From NCBI GenBank assembly GCA_029891385.1, contig CM057228.1:59837783-59901782 (forward strand): a stretch of 64,000 nt of DNA, in the 5' to 3' direction. Shown here one piece after another: positions 1 through 11,575 of the stretch. The position numbers were made by a program, and so were the translations under genes. The notes below the pieces were generated by a model, which was not told the origin of the DNA, ran no database searches, and worked only from the letters and a program-made list of their open reading frames with translations. How positions within the stretch are numbered: position 1 is the stretch's first letter; each line of letters begins with the position of its first letter. The DNA comes from Erythroxylum novogranatense. Lineage: Eukaryota; Streptophyta; Magnoliopsida; Malpighiales; Erythroxylaceae.

Positions 1-1949
1 CTAAAGCTTGAATCCACAAAGATGGAACCAAGGTCAGAAGTATGTTTGTTTGTAGGATATCCTATGGGAACTCGAGGGTACTATTTTTACAGTCCTCATG
101 ATAGGAAGGTATTTGTGTCGACAAATGCAAACTTCTTAGAGGAAGAGTTTATGAGAAATCAAAAAGGAAGAAGTGAAGTAGTACTAAAGGAGTTAGCAAT
201 TTCATCCAAACCAAGAGTTGTTTTGGATATGACAGAACAAGATGTCGAAATGGATTCAAGAGTTGAATCAGAAGTGCAACCTGAACATCAAGATGTGCCT
301 AGACGTAGTGGGAGGGTTGTGAGATAACCAGATAGGTATCTAGGTTTAGGAGAAGGCTTAATTGCCATCTCGCACAAGAAGAAACAGATCCCGTTACGTA
401 TACATGTGCTATTAATGATGTTGATGCAGGAAAATGGCTCAAGGTAATGGAATCGAAATAGATTCTATGTATACTAATGAAGTTCGGGTCCTTGTAGATC
501 TACCACCGTGTCTAAAACCATAGGGTGTAAATGGATCTACAAAAGGAAAAGGGATCGGATGGAAAGGTAGAGACCTTTAAAGCTAGATTGGTAGCTAAAG
601 GCTATACTTAAAAGGAGGGTATAGACTACGAGGAGACTTTTCTCCGGTTGCCATGCTTAAGTCCATCAGATTCTTTTGGCCATAGACCTAGTTCGATGAT
701 GAAATATGGCAAATGGATGTCAAGACCGCATTTCTGAATGGAGATCTTGAGGAGACCATTTATATGGCCTAACCAGAAGAATTCATTAAGCTAGGTAATG
801 AGCATAAGGTTTGAAGTTGCAAAGGTCCATTTATGGACTTAAGCAAGCATCTAGGTCTTGGAACATTAGGTTTGATAAGGCTATCAAAACCTATGGGTTC
901 ATACTAAAACCTAGATGAGCCTTGTGTTTACAAAAGAATACAAGAAGGTAAGGTTACTTTCCTAATCTCAGTATGTTGATGACATTACGCTCATCGGGAA
1001 TGATGTGGGAATGTTATCTGCGGTTAAGGATGGCTGAATGAGCGATTTTCAATGAAGGATTTGGGAGAGGCTACCTATGTTCTAGGGATCAAACTTATAA
1101 GGGATCGTAAGAACAAGAAGATAGTTTTGTCTCAACTAACCTACATTAAGAATATGCTCAATAAGTTCGCCATACAAGATTCCAAGAGGGTTTCACTCCT
1201 ACTAGACATGGAATCAAACTTTCAAAGGAACAAGCACCTAAAACCCAAGAGGAGGTTGAACGATGCGTAACATTCCATATGCTTGGCAGTTGGTAGTTTG
1301 ATGTATGCAATGTGCACTAGACCGGATATCTCATTACGCAGATGGGACCAGTAGCGATTTCACCAATCCAGAATGGAACATTGGACTGCGGTTAAGTGTA
1401 TACTTAAGTATCTTCGTAGGACGAAGAACTTAATGTTTGTTTACTCTGGAAGTAATCTTATTCCGGCAGGATATACGGATTCTGATTTCCAATCAGATGT
1501 TGATTCAAGGAAATCAACTTCTTGTTCTATATTTACTTTAGGAGGTGGAGCCATAGTTTGGAGGAGTGTCAAGCAATCTTGTATTGCTGATTTGACTATG
1601 GAGGCTGAGTATGTTGTCGCTTGTGAAGCAAAGAAAGGAAGCGATCGACTCAGGAAGTTTCTAAATGATTTGGAGGTAGTTCCAGAGGCAGAAAAAGCCA
1701 TTACACTTTATTGTGATAATAGTGGGGCAGTGGCTAATTCTAAAGAACCTCGGAACCACAAAGCTGCCAAACACATTGAGCGTAAAGTATCATCTCATAA
1801 GGGAGATAATACAACGTGGAGAAGTGGATGTGGTAAAGATTCCTACAGAGCAAAACCTTCACGATCCGTTCACAAAGACATTGACTCAAAAGAGCTTTGA
1901 GGGTCACCTAGAAGGGATGGGAATGAAGGATATGTCAAACTTGCTTTAG
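1..1949 (+). pseudogene. Ty1/copia pol fragment (end of integrase, RT, RNase H), copy 1
   Basis: This is the 3' part of a copia polyprotein, cut off by the window start. It runs parallel to 23136-25087 of the second copy and is clearly the same family. The intact stretch at 22-327 is the linker after integrase. RT follows with the copia features of a conserved lysine/arginine-rich entry, a mutated YVDD region near 975-990 and the MKDLGEA motif near 1052. RNase H follows at 1373-1949, with a DSD motif, the SRKSTS motif and the DNSGAV motif. Small deletions and stops break the frame many times between 327 and 1373, so no enzyme can be made. It ends just before a polypurine tract and LTR, as expected for a copia element. 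The family assignment is secure; the lineage within copia was not determined. Confidence 0.95.
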
Positions 1950-1950
1950 G

Positions 1951-1963
1951 GCAAGTGGGAGAT
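1951..1963 (+). promoter_or_regulatory. Polypurine tract of copia copy 1
   Basis: The purine-rich run GCAAGTGGGAGAT lies directly before the TG of the 3' LTR. In LTR retrotransposons this site primes plus-strand DNA synthesis. The same run precedes the 3' LTR of the second copy at 25090-25102. Confidence 0.85.
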
Positions 1964-4063
1964 TGTTGGAGTTATGTAAATATAGTGCCTCGAAAGCAAG
2001 TGTATTTACATGTAACTTTATCTTCTTGCCATGCTTTGTAATGAAAATATTTATTATTAATAAAACAAAAGAGTTTGGTTTTATCTGTATGAGCATTATA
2101 TATCTGGTCATAAGGTACCAAGATTCATTTGTAAGTAATATAAATATACATGGAGATGTATGGGAAACATGTATATTATTAGAATCAATTAATTGATTCA
2201 CAGTTGAATAATCAAGTTGGTCGTTTGATTATGGTTTAGATCAGTAGTGTTGCGATTTATCTCCATATAAGTAAAGGAGTTTACTTAAAGGGAATGATGA
2301 GTTTCATATCATGATAGTAGTAGACTATCGATAATGGCACTATTAAATGAATTCGGAATCAAGTATGTTTTCAAGAATAAAGTGGGCGTTACTTTAATAT
2401 TAAAACATACAACTTAAGCATTCGCTATTATGAACCACAATCTTGATGAGTGGTGAACTCATATGTGTTTCATTATAATTCTTGATATGATCGGAATGGA
2501 TTTTTACAGGTATTAATCCAAAGGTTCGCATGTTGGAATTATTAATTGAAACATGTATCGTGGAACATTCACTAAAATAAAGAGTTTATAGTGTTATCAT
2601 CTCTTCTAGATGTTTTCAGGAGATTTGGTGATTAAACTGGCGCCAGTAGTTTGATGGACTAGCTACCTATCAAGTCTTAACACTAAGATGAGATCTTATG
2701 TGTTAATCATCATATAAAGTAAAATGAGAGATCTAGAAGGAAAAACCAACATAAGGGCAAAACGATAATTTTACCCTTTATTGTGCGGATGGCTATAATA
2801 AGGTTCTAAATAGGGTTTGCAATTGGACATATTCTCATAATATTTAATAATTCAAGAGTTCAACTAATTGTCTTTAGTGGAATGACATTTAGTTAATAAG
2901 TTAGAATTAATTCTAATGAGATTGAATTATTTCTGGGCTTATTGGAGCTTGAATTATCAAAGTCCAATAAGATTCCCCACTTGGCTTTAAGGAAGGTTAT
3001 CAAGCTAAGTAAGAAGTAGTTTGGAGGCTTTAGAAGTCCATAATTGAATGATGGGCTTATACTAATTAATGGTTAATTGGAAGCCCATATGTTCATTTAG
3101 AAATGGGCTTGTTTTGATTTAATGTAATTGATTAGATTAATTATATTAAAACAAATTTTTTAAATGGAGAAGAAGCAATTTCGAAATTGTGTTAGGTTAG
3201 ATGTGTAACCACACATTTGAAATTAAAATACTAAATAAAGATGGTCTTTATTATGGTTCATCATTATTAAATGGAGTTATGAACTTACCATTAAATGGTT
3301 TAATGGTTGGCTTTTAATGTTGGCATGTAACCTATTTGCATTCATTAGATTAAAGATGAAAGATGTGCATTAGATGGACCATCTTCCTTCTTTCTTCTTG
3401 CCAAAACTGAAATGGGTATTCAATTATAGGTTATGGTCTTTTCAAATAGCCATTTTAAAGATAAATGAAGTAAGTCTCATTTATTGGCTATTTGATGAGT
3501 GATTAATGTAAGAAGTGATGCATTGGATGCCTCTCACTCTTTCCATTCATGCATATTTCGAAATTGAGATGAAAGAAAGGGTTCTTGCATGGTTTTTAGA
3601 CATTCTCTCCTTTCATGCAAGGTAGAACCGAAATTCCTAAGTGAAAGAATTGAAAGAGTTTCAATTTTGGTTCTTCTTCTTCTAAGAAAATCTCCTCCAA
3701 ATATTTCTTCTCCTTTCCCACCAAAGGATTTTGTTAACCTAGTTGTCCTTGAAGAACAAGTGGTAAATCTAATTGGTTGAGGATACTACAACAAGGAAGA
3801 AGATAGATTGCTAAAGGAAAAGACTCAAAGGTAAAGGATTTGGATATAAGAAGGAGAGGATAGCAAATGAGGATTTAAAGTCAGAGCGAAGGAGTTGGTA
3901 ATTCATTTTATCTTGTTTTTGGTTTTATTATCCTTATACCATATCATGTATGGATTAGCATGTTGATTTGGATATATTGCTTCCGCTGCAAGATGATTTC
4001 TTAAAAAGTTTTGAAATATATCGTTTTTCCATACTAAGCATGCTTTCTTTTTCCGATCCAACA
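1964..4063 (+). mobile_element. 3' LTR of copia copy 1
   Basis: The LTR runs from TGTTGGAGTTATG to GATCCAACA, 2100 bp, which is long for a copia LTR. It matches the 5' LTR at 17534-19648 and the interrupted 3' LTR at 25103-31212 almost base for base, with scattered substitutions and short indels. The 5' half of this element is outside the window, so its target duplication cannot be checked; the bases following are TCCTA. A 63-codon open stretch near 3589-3780 recurs in all three LTRs, but it lies in untranslated LTR sequence and shows no known domain. Confidence 0.93.
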
Positions 4064-4064
4064 T

Positions 4065-4096
4065 CCTACATTCTACATTCTACATTTTACATTCTC
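4065..4096 (+). repeat. Short CTACATT microsatellite
   Basis: Three to four imperfect copies of a 7 bp unit (CTACATT, with one TTACATT) sit directly after the copia LTR end. It is a simple repeat of no evident function. Confidence 0.7.
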
Positions 4097-4203
4097 TCTT
4101 CTCCTCCTCATTATCCTCCTCATATCATTTCAAAATTCTATATTCTATAGCCTGACAGTTTCCTTTACATTGCAACTCCAACAATCAATACAATACTTTT
4201 TTA

Positions 4204-5130
4204 GAAACAAATAATGATAAAACCTTTCCACAAGGAACATATAGAAAATGAGATTCCACAACTTGCCCCTTCCCCTCCCCCAACTCCCACCTTAATGAAT
4301 TGGAGGAAAGTTGTAAGGGAGGCTTTGAATGCCACTGTATGCTTTTACCCTCCCTACAATAGAGATTCAACTAAGACTGTGATCGTAGATATAAAAATCT
4401 TAAGGGAAGAAGAAAGAATTTGGAACATAATAGTCATTGGCTTATTCCTATATTGAAGTTCTTCTTATCTAGCAATCAAAAGTCGGAAACAATCCAGAAG
4501 GAAAGGCAAAGGCTTATAGAAAATTCTCATCTAAAAAAAAACTAAGTTCTATTCAAGTTCAAATTGAAGGAGAAGCCAAAAATTTATAAAATCTAGGCTA
4601 TTGAATATATATAATCTTCCTTTTTTCCTCCATTTTTAAGGACTTGGAATTAGCATTGAAATGATCATACAAGTCAATAGGGTGAACATACACAATATTT
4701 CACTGAAATGTTAGAAACCAAAGGGATTAAGCTTATTAGCAAGTTATATTGAGAAACCTTTATGTATGGATGAAACCATTATTATAAGGAAGAAAATTGG
4801 GTTGCTAGAATATGTGTTATATTGGTATAACTTAAGAACTCCCAGATATAGTACCTATAATGAATCTCAATGAGGATGGGAAGCTATTTGAGGATACAAT
4901 GAATGTCTCATACAACTAGAAACCAACTTTAAAACTCCAAAGCAAGAAATGGAAAGTTATTGGTAGACTATTTGCAGTAGGAGAAGAAGAATTAATGAAT
5001 CATGAAAGTAATCCTTTTGAACCTATCAAAAATGTGGAAAAATCAACTAGTCCTAAGTTCAATTTAATACCTAGTGACAAAGGGCATAAGGAAACTATTC
5101 TTGAAAACGAAAGCCAAAAAAAAGATGGAA
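4204..5130 (+). pseudogene. Decayed LINE (L1) ORF1-like gene, plus strand
   Basis: Reading frames on the plus strand resemble the N-terminal nucleic-acid-binding domain (DUF4283 type) of plant L1 ORF1 proteins. At 4214-4456 a proline-rich stretch leads into MNWRKVV and then EERIWNIIVIG, the usual strand-helix with a Trp. Around 4860-4930 another frame has LNEDGKLFED followed by a stop, matching the middle of the domain. It continues with an acidic, Asn/Lys-rich tail to about 5130. Frames change several times and stops are present, so it is not functional. It is separate from, and opposite in strand to, the LINE at 7080-36900. The call rests on motif recognition only. Confidence 0.55.
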
Positions 5131-5430
5131 AATGAAGAACTAATATGCAATCATCAATCACCACTGAAAAGGATCAATAACCTTTAGAGAAGGAAATTTC
5201 TAAAAAAGGAGATTCAAAGAATTCCATAGAGAATCATGAAAAAGAAAAATTCTAGAGCTCTAGGAAAAAGATATCAGGTAGAAAGAGGAATGATAAGGAT
5301 CGTAAAAACACCCTGTCTAATTAACACCTACATTAGCATGGAAAACTAAGGTCATTAAATACCATAAAAAATATGGAATTAGAGATGTTGTCTTAGAAAT
5401 AAAACATGTTTTGCTTGATGTTATGCCTAA
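5131..5430. other. AT-rich stretch without a recognised gene
   Basis: This is A-rich, Lys/Glu-type low-complexity sequence that may be the decayed tail of the LINE ORF1 before it. I see no convincing gene or signal here. Confidence 0.4.
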
Positions 5431-5439
5431 AAAGTTCTA

Positions 5440-6560
5440 AAAAGACCTAGGCTATCTTACTCGCAAGTATACGAGATAGTTGTAATTGATAACCCAAGAT
5501 CGTCTCCCACGAAGGTGAAATTGGTCAACTTAAATTAAGTTTGAATTAAAAATAAAAATAAAAACAATGCATTCTTAAACATTCTATCCTGATTATTGAG
5601 TGAAAGATTATAAGGAAAATTATGAAATTAATTTGAAAAGTAGACGGAATCAATTGGAAGCAAAGACAAGTGGATTAATCGAAGAGGAAAAACTCTTAAA
5701 AATCACTAATTTAATCTCTCATGAATGATTAAGGGAAAATGATTGGATTATTATCTTACTAAAATTAATAGTTAGGCTCTAAATTGATTTGAATAATAAA
5801 CTAGTCTAATTTTCGTATTCAACAAATTATTATCCGAATTAATAATGAAAACTTGACTACCAATTACCACTTAAGTTAATATATTTCTAGTTCTTAATCT
5901 AAGTGTTCATTATTTCACGATTCATAATAAACTTCATCTCTCGAATCTTCATTTAACACTAAAACGATGCAAAGTTTGGCCATTCTATTACATCCATTTA
6001 GTTCAGAAACCACAATAATAAATAAGACAACATATCTGTAACCCAATAATGCATATTCAACTAAATAGCTACATTGATTCTTAAGAAAAGAGATCAGCCC
6101 ATCATATCACACACACGGTTCATCATACTCAAATACTTCAATCTCATATTACTGTTGACAAAAGTTTGAAAATAACAATCCAGTAATCACTTAAATGAAC
6201 GAAGACAAGATAACTTTAAGCTAACAAGAGTACGAACCGGTTAATAGTAGTGGAACAATAAGAGGAATGAGATAAGCAAACAAAGGATCAAAAATGAGAT
6301 ATTGGAGGTCTTCTACACTCTCAACTTTCAGCTTTGTCTCTCGCCTTCTGCTTCAGTCGCTATCCTACAATCAAATGTTCGCTTAAGATCAACTACCGCT
6401 CTCACTTTCAGCCTCTCTTCTCGAGTCCCACTTCTCTACCGCTGCTCTCTTCTTCTCCTTCTTAGACCATCTTTGTTTCTCGTATTTGTTTATCTTTTTT
6501 TTAATCTCTCTGTGCCTTCCCTCTATCTCTCTGTGTGAGTGAATGAATGAAACAATTAAA
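5440..6560. repeat. Unclassified dispersed repeat
   Basis: The stretch begins near CTCGCAAGTATACGAG and shortly after has CGTCTCCCACGAAGG. Such a pair of phrases is common at one end of dispersed plant repeats related to LTR elements. A pyrimidine-rich tract follows at 6300-6540 and ends in short GTGAGTGAATG repeats. I could not find terminal repeats or a target duplication, so class and boundaries are uncertain. The open stretch at 6302-6538 is low-complexity Ser/Leu and is not a credible gene. Confidence 0.35.
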
Positions 6561-7079
6561 TTTTTTTTTTAATAAATTTAAAGATTAAAGAATTTTATTA
6601 AGGCATCTTTAAATGTAGGAGAAGTTTATGTCTTTTACGTAAAAAATAGATTCAATTATACAAACTAAAGGTAGTAAGGGACCTCCATTTTTACCATATA
6701 TACTCATTTAAGAGTATCTTCTATTACAAACAATTGATGGTCGTGAGATCTATTATTTGACATTGAGCCACAATGAAGATATAATAATTTTGTGCATGTG
6801 TACTTATTTTACATAAAATTCCCATGTTTGAATGACACAAAATATCAAATTCTTCCAAATATGATGATAAAATAGAAAAATTAAAAATTTTATAAGATTC
6901 TTTTTCGTAAATTTTTAAAAGAAAATAACTTATATTTGATTGATACTATTTATGTATAATATAAAGATACACCAAAACTAGAGTATTACAAAAAAGATTC
7001 ATGCTTTCATGGACTTACAAGTCCTAAGAATCAAATTATATAATATGGTTCAAACTAATAGCCACCCTCTCCTCATATT
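6561..7079. other. AT-rich spacer
   Basis: No open frame, repeat or RNA gene could be recognised. It separates the unclassified repeat from the 3' end of the minus-strand LINE. Confidence 0.5.
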
Positions 7080-9608
7080 GATTAATAGGTTAATTGTTAT
7101 TTCTTTAGCTAATGAAACCAGACTAGTATGGAGTACTATTTTCTAGTAAGTCTCCTCTATACTCCTACTGTCTTGTCTAAAATCCCTACTATTCCTCTCT
7201 TTCCAAATGTTGTGTACCATTGTTGCCCAACTAATCTTAAATTCCTTGTAATCGAATTGATTCTCCAGTTTGATATTTCCCAACTAGTTTATTATATCCT
7301 CCATAGATAATGTGGGTTTATAAATGTTCAATAAGATCTGAATTCTTACCTATAATTCTTTGGTGTACCTACATCTAAGCATTAAATGATTCGGACTTTC
7401 TAGATCTACCCTACATAGTTCAAAGCTTAGTAAATTGACTAAGAGTTTTAGTCTAGCTTTTATAAGCAACCCCCCATCATTCCGAGCCAAAGGATAAAGG
7501 AGTGAGTTGTTTGATGTTTGAATCCCATACTAGATTTATACATCTTACCTTAGTGTTTTGATCATTCTTTAGGACACCCCTGCAAGCATTTGTGCTAAAC
7601 TTCCCAGAACTATCAGCAGTCCACTGAATTGTATCTTCTTCATTCTCCTGCTAGCTTAGCATATAGTCCATGAGAATATTTAAGTTTTTACCATTGTGAA
7701 ATGGCCATATCGATAGATTACCTCTAATGATCCTGCTTTCTTTATTCTCTACATTAACCACTAATTTAAGATGTTGTAACTTTTCCACTTTATAAAGAGG
7801 ACCCTACAATGCCAATTATTGTACCAAAAAAATGTGTTATCACTATTTTCAATTTTGTGAACCACTAAGTCTCGAATCCACCACCTCGTCCATAGAATTT
7901 CCTTTAAGGTCCCTGACATGTCTTCCTTGATTTTTTCTTTGTTTCTGCCTTGTCCTAAGCCATTCCATAAGAATTCCCTGAGTTTTTGTCAATGTTTTTG
8001 AGGATCCTTTTTAACAAAAAGAAATGATTAATCTTTAGTTAGTGAGGTTACTCAATATTGATTAAATTAGTTAGAACCTTCCGCATTAGCTTTATTATTT
8101 GTTTTTCCATTGATTTATTCTGCAATTTAAAATGTCCAGTAATAGTCCCCTGCATTTATCTTCTTCTAGGAGATTGACATTCCTAGATAATTGAGTGATA
8201 AACTCCCTTTTTTTGCCCCATGTTTATGGCTTCTAAAGTTGCATCTCTATTAGAGTTACCTAATAGATATAATCAACTTTTCAATGTATTGCTTCTTAGG
8301 CCTGAAATCTTTTGAAACTCCTTCATTGTTCGCATGAGAATGTTTATAGAGTTTTTGTCAAGCTTACAAAATAATAAGATATCATCAACAAAAGCACGAT
8401 GTGTGAGATTCATACCCTTACATTTATAGTGATATTGGAATTTTTGGTATTTCCTTATATTCCTAGCAATGAGATTGGACAAGGTTTTCAATGAATAGTA
8501 TAAATAGATAGGGGGATAAGAGATCCCTCTACCTTAAACGCCATCCTAGATTTGATTAGTCTGGAAGGTATTCCATTATCCAAGATGCCTAATGTTGCCA
8601 TAGTTACCCATTCCTCAATTTAGTCTCTGAATAATGTTGGGTATCCTAGTGCTTTTAAAAAGTTAAATAGAAATCTCTAGTTAATGGAACTATAAGCTTT
8701 AACTAAGTCCATTTTTATTGTACAGTTCTTCCTCTTCCTCTTGGATTAATATCCTTCAAGTAGTTCCTGAAAATATATGATGATAGTAGCCACTAATCTC
8801 ACTCTTAACAAAGCATTTTGTTTAGGACTAATGATATTTCTCAAGCTCTTTCTTATCCTATTTGCCAAAATGTTTTGTCATTTTCTTATAAAAAATGTTG
8901 CAGTAGGTAATAGGCCGAAAGTGATCCAGCCTTGTAGCATTACTTTGTTTGGGGATAAGGCACATAAAGGTTTTTCTCCATTCCTTGAGAAGAGTTTTCT
9001 TTTTTAAAAAACTCTTGCACTATTTCCACCACTTCATCCCCTAATAAATCCCATTTTTTTCTAGAAAAACCTACCATTATAGCCATTTGACCCTAATGCT
9101 TTTTAGGGTTTAGTTGAATATAACCTCCTTAATCTCATCCCTTATTACTTCATTTACTAACTCAACCTTACTTTGTTCATTCACTTATTTAAAATCAACT
9201 ACCACCTCCTTTGAAATCTCCTCGACTCTAGTTTCAATGCCATATTGTTTAGAGAAATGTTCAAAAGTGAGTTCTTTCTTGATTTCTTAACTTTCATACT
9301 TCTACCTAGCTTTATCATCTAGGAACTTGATGACATTCTTATTTCTCCTTGCTAAGATAGAACCCATGAAGTATTTAGTGCATCTCTCCCCTTCCTTTAA
9401 TCATGTCATGCTTGAATTCTGTCTCAGAATTGTGTTGATGTCTACTAGAACTTGACTATACATAGCAACCAATTTAGCTTCCTTTCTCTTTAACTCTATC
9501 TCCTCTAGTCTAGTTAAAAAGCTTTTTTGACATGCCTTCAGGTCCTCCAGTACTTTGTGTATTCCTATATGTTCAGGCTTTTATGTATCACTACACAACC
9601 TCTTCAGC
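7080..9608 (-). pseudogene. LINE (L1-type) reverse transcriptase and C-terminal region
   Basis: Read on the minus strand, this is the pol ORF of a plant L1 element. Near 9110-9010 is the RT entry with GPNGYNG and a WDLLGDEV-like phrase. Around 8860-8690 are the ISPKQNA and KMDLVKAY motifs. At 8392-8381 is FVDD, the equivalent of the catalytic FADD box, followed by the helix that ends GLRSN. Near 7214-7191 is IWKERN, typical of the zinc-knuckle region at the C-terminus of these proteins. Stops and frameshifts are frequent. The upstream part of the same LINE (endonuclease and ORF1) is at 34904-36900, because a gypsy element inserted at 9608. The 3' end is only approximate; no poly(A) tail or target duplication was identified. 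Confidence 0.9.
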
Positions 9609-11520
9609 TGTAACACCCCACTCTCGCAAGACCTGAACCCGATATCGATGATTGATATTTGAGTCTGTGCCCCACGAGGGTGACATGCCAGAGCACTCAA
9701 TCGTTCAAATTTCAGTACCAATTTTTTTTTAAAAATATATAATCAAATACTCAAAAATCAGTAGTCAATTTGGGCCCGCTTTGTTTCATCAACATTTTCA
9801 AACACAAGGTGACGACCAAAACACAACTCATCAAAATTTCACTAGTCACTTGGGCCTAAATTCAAATACAAAAATATTTCCAATTTCAAAAGTCATTACA
9901 TACCGAACTATTCAAATACATATGATATAAAAATATGCGAAATATACAATTTATCATGAAAATAAAGAAATACAATGCAGACAGGAACTGATCCCGACCT
10001 CTATCTTTCCCTTGCATGCAGTAGGTATACTCCCATTGCCTAACGGGGTATTTTTTTGAGCCTGAAAAATATTTGCAAATTTTGGGTGAGTTTTGCGAAC
10101 TCAATGAGTGACCATCATCGATGACTCACCCAAACACATAACACATAATCCCATTCACAACATTTCATACTTCACATTCCATAGATATAATCATTCATAT
10201 TATGCATATGCAGTGCACATGAGACCCACTTTTCATTTGTTAATTTGTTGTGACTGAGTGCCCAAACTGTCCCATATAGGGCTCATTAATAACTGTCCCT
10301 TATCCGCTTGGGGGAAACAGGGCTCATTAAACGTTGAGCCTGAGGCTCTGATTCACTTTTGAGCTCGAAGCTCATTTTCATTCGTTAAGCTTTAAGCTCT
10401 GATCGGTGGCTACTCTAGTCACAACAACCATATTATGCACACTTATTTCATCTCATTCACATACAAGTAACACTTCAATATTTCATTCATACCTCACATT
10501 CATCGGATCTTCTGTCCAGAACCCATCACAATCAATCACAGTCATATAATGATTCAATAGTCAATTAAGAAAAAATTCAAATAACAAACAATAAAGTGAG
10601 ACCATCTCGTTCTACTCACAGTACGCTCCAGTTTAGCACTCGCTTCCAAATTCTGGAAATGCCTAACTGTGGACGTTCTAACCTACATAATCCATTTATG
10701 CAAGATACACATACATCACACTTTGTACAATCATAAGTGTTAAATAATGCACATGACTGAAATGAAATATGTACAATGCATGTTCATGACAATCCCAGGT
10801 ATTTTACCATTAATTTATTTACAAAAATAATTCCCATTTCAAAAATCATCTAATTATAATTAATACTTATATTTATGCCTCACTAAAACCATTAAAATCT
10901 CCATTCCTTTCTCAATAACTCACTTTAGAATTTTTCCAAGTCACACTTTCGGGTCCCCTATTCACATTCAATCAGCAAGTGACACTGGTATAATTTGATC
11001 ATACTATCTTCTAGAAAAGTGTTCCTCTATGTCTTATCTTTCCATTGACACCAAAATCACTCAATTTGGTTCAGCAATTTGAAAGATATGCCTCAAACAT
11101 TATCAGGTTATCCCAATTCAAAAACAGTGTACTATGCATAACTTTCATCCAGAAATTCACTATCTTAGAGAAAGAATTGAAATTCTAATTCTTGATACAA
11201 TTTGTAGGCCTATATCTCTAGTTTACTCCAAATTAAAATTCATCATATTTGGAATCCTACAGATCAAGATATCACCAAAATATTGAAGCATGTTCAGTAA
11301 AAATCTCTAACTCTTACTCTTCCCACCGATCCACTAACTTTGATTCTATCAATGTTTTTCAAATCAAAACCAAAATTATACATTTTTATGGATAGATAGA
11401 AAAATCTGTTAGGAATCCATTGCTTTAAAAATCAGGTCATTTGGAGGTCGGACGAAGAAGTTGTAGCCAAAAGATCAAAATATGTTTAGAAAATAGCCTT
11501 CCTTGAACAATTAGGGAGGT

Positions 11521-11575
11521 TGCGATCGTGCACATGCACGATCGCGACAATCGGGTGGACCAACAGAGTTGCGAT
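11521..11575. repeat. Palindromic GCGATCGTGC unit in LTR of A (left piece)
   Basis: A near-perfect palindrome with 11 bp arms, GCGATCGTGCA and TGCACGATCGC, is separated by two bases. It is the first unit of a ~46-50 bp repeat that continues after insertion B at 16034-16130. The TSD of B, GCGAT, is part of this unit. The equivalent array in the right LTR is at 33447-33590. Confidence 0.85.

Noticed and set aside
3589..3780. 63-codon frame recurring in three copia LTRs (also near 19175 and 30737)
   Set aside because: It recurs only because the LTRs are nearly identical. One copy is frameshifted, and there is no known domain.
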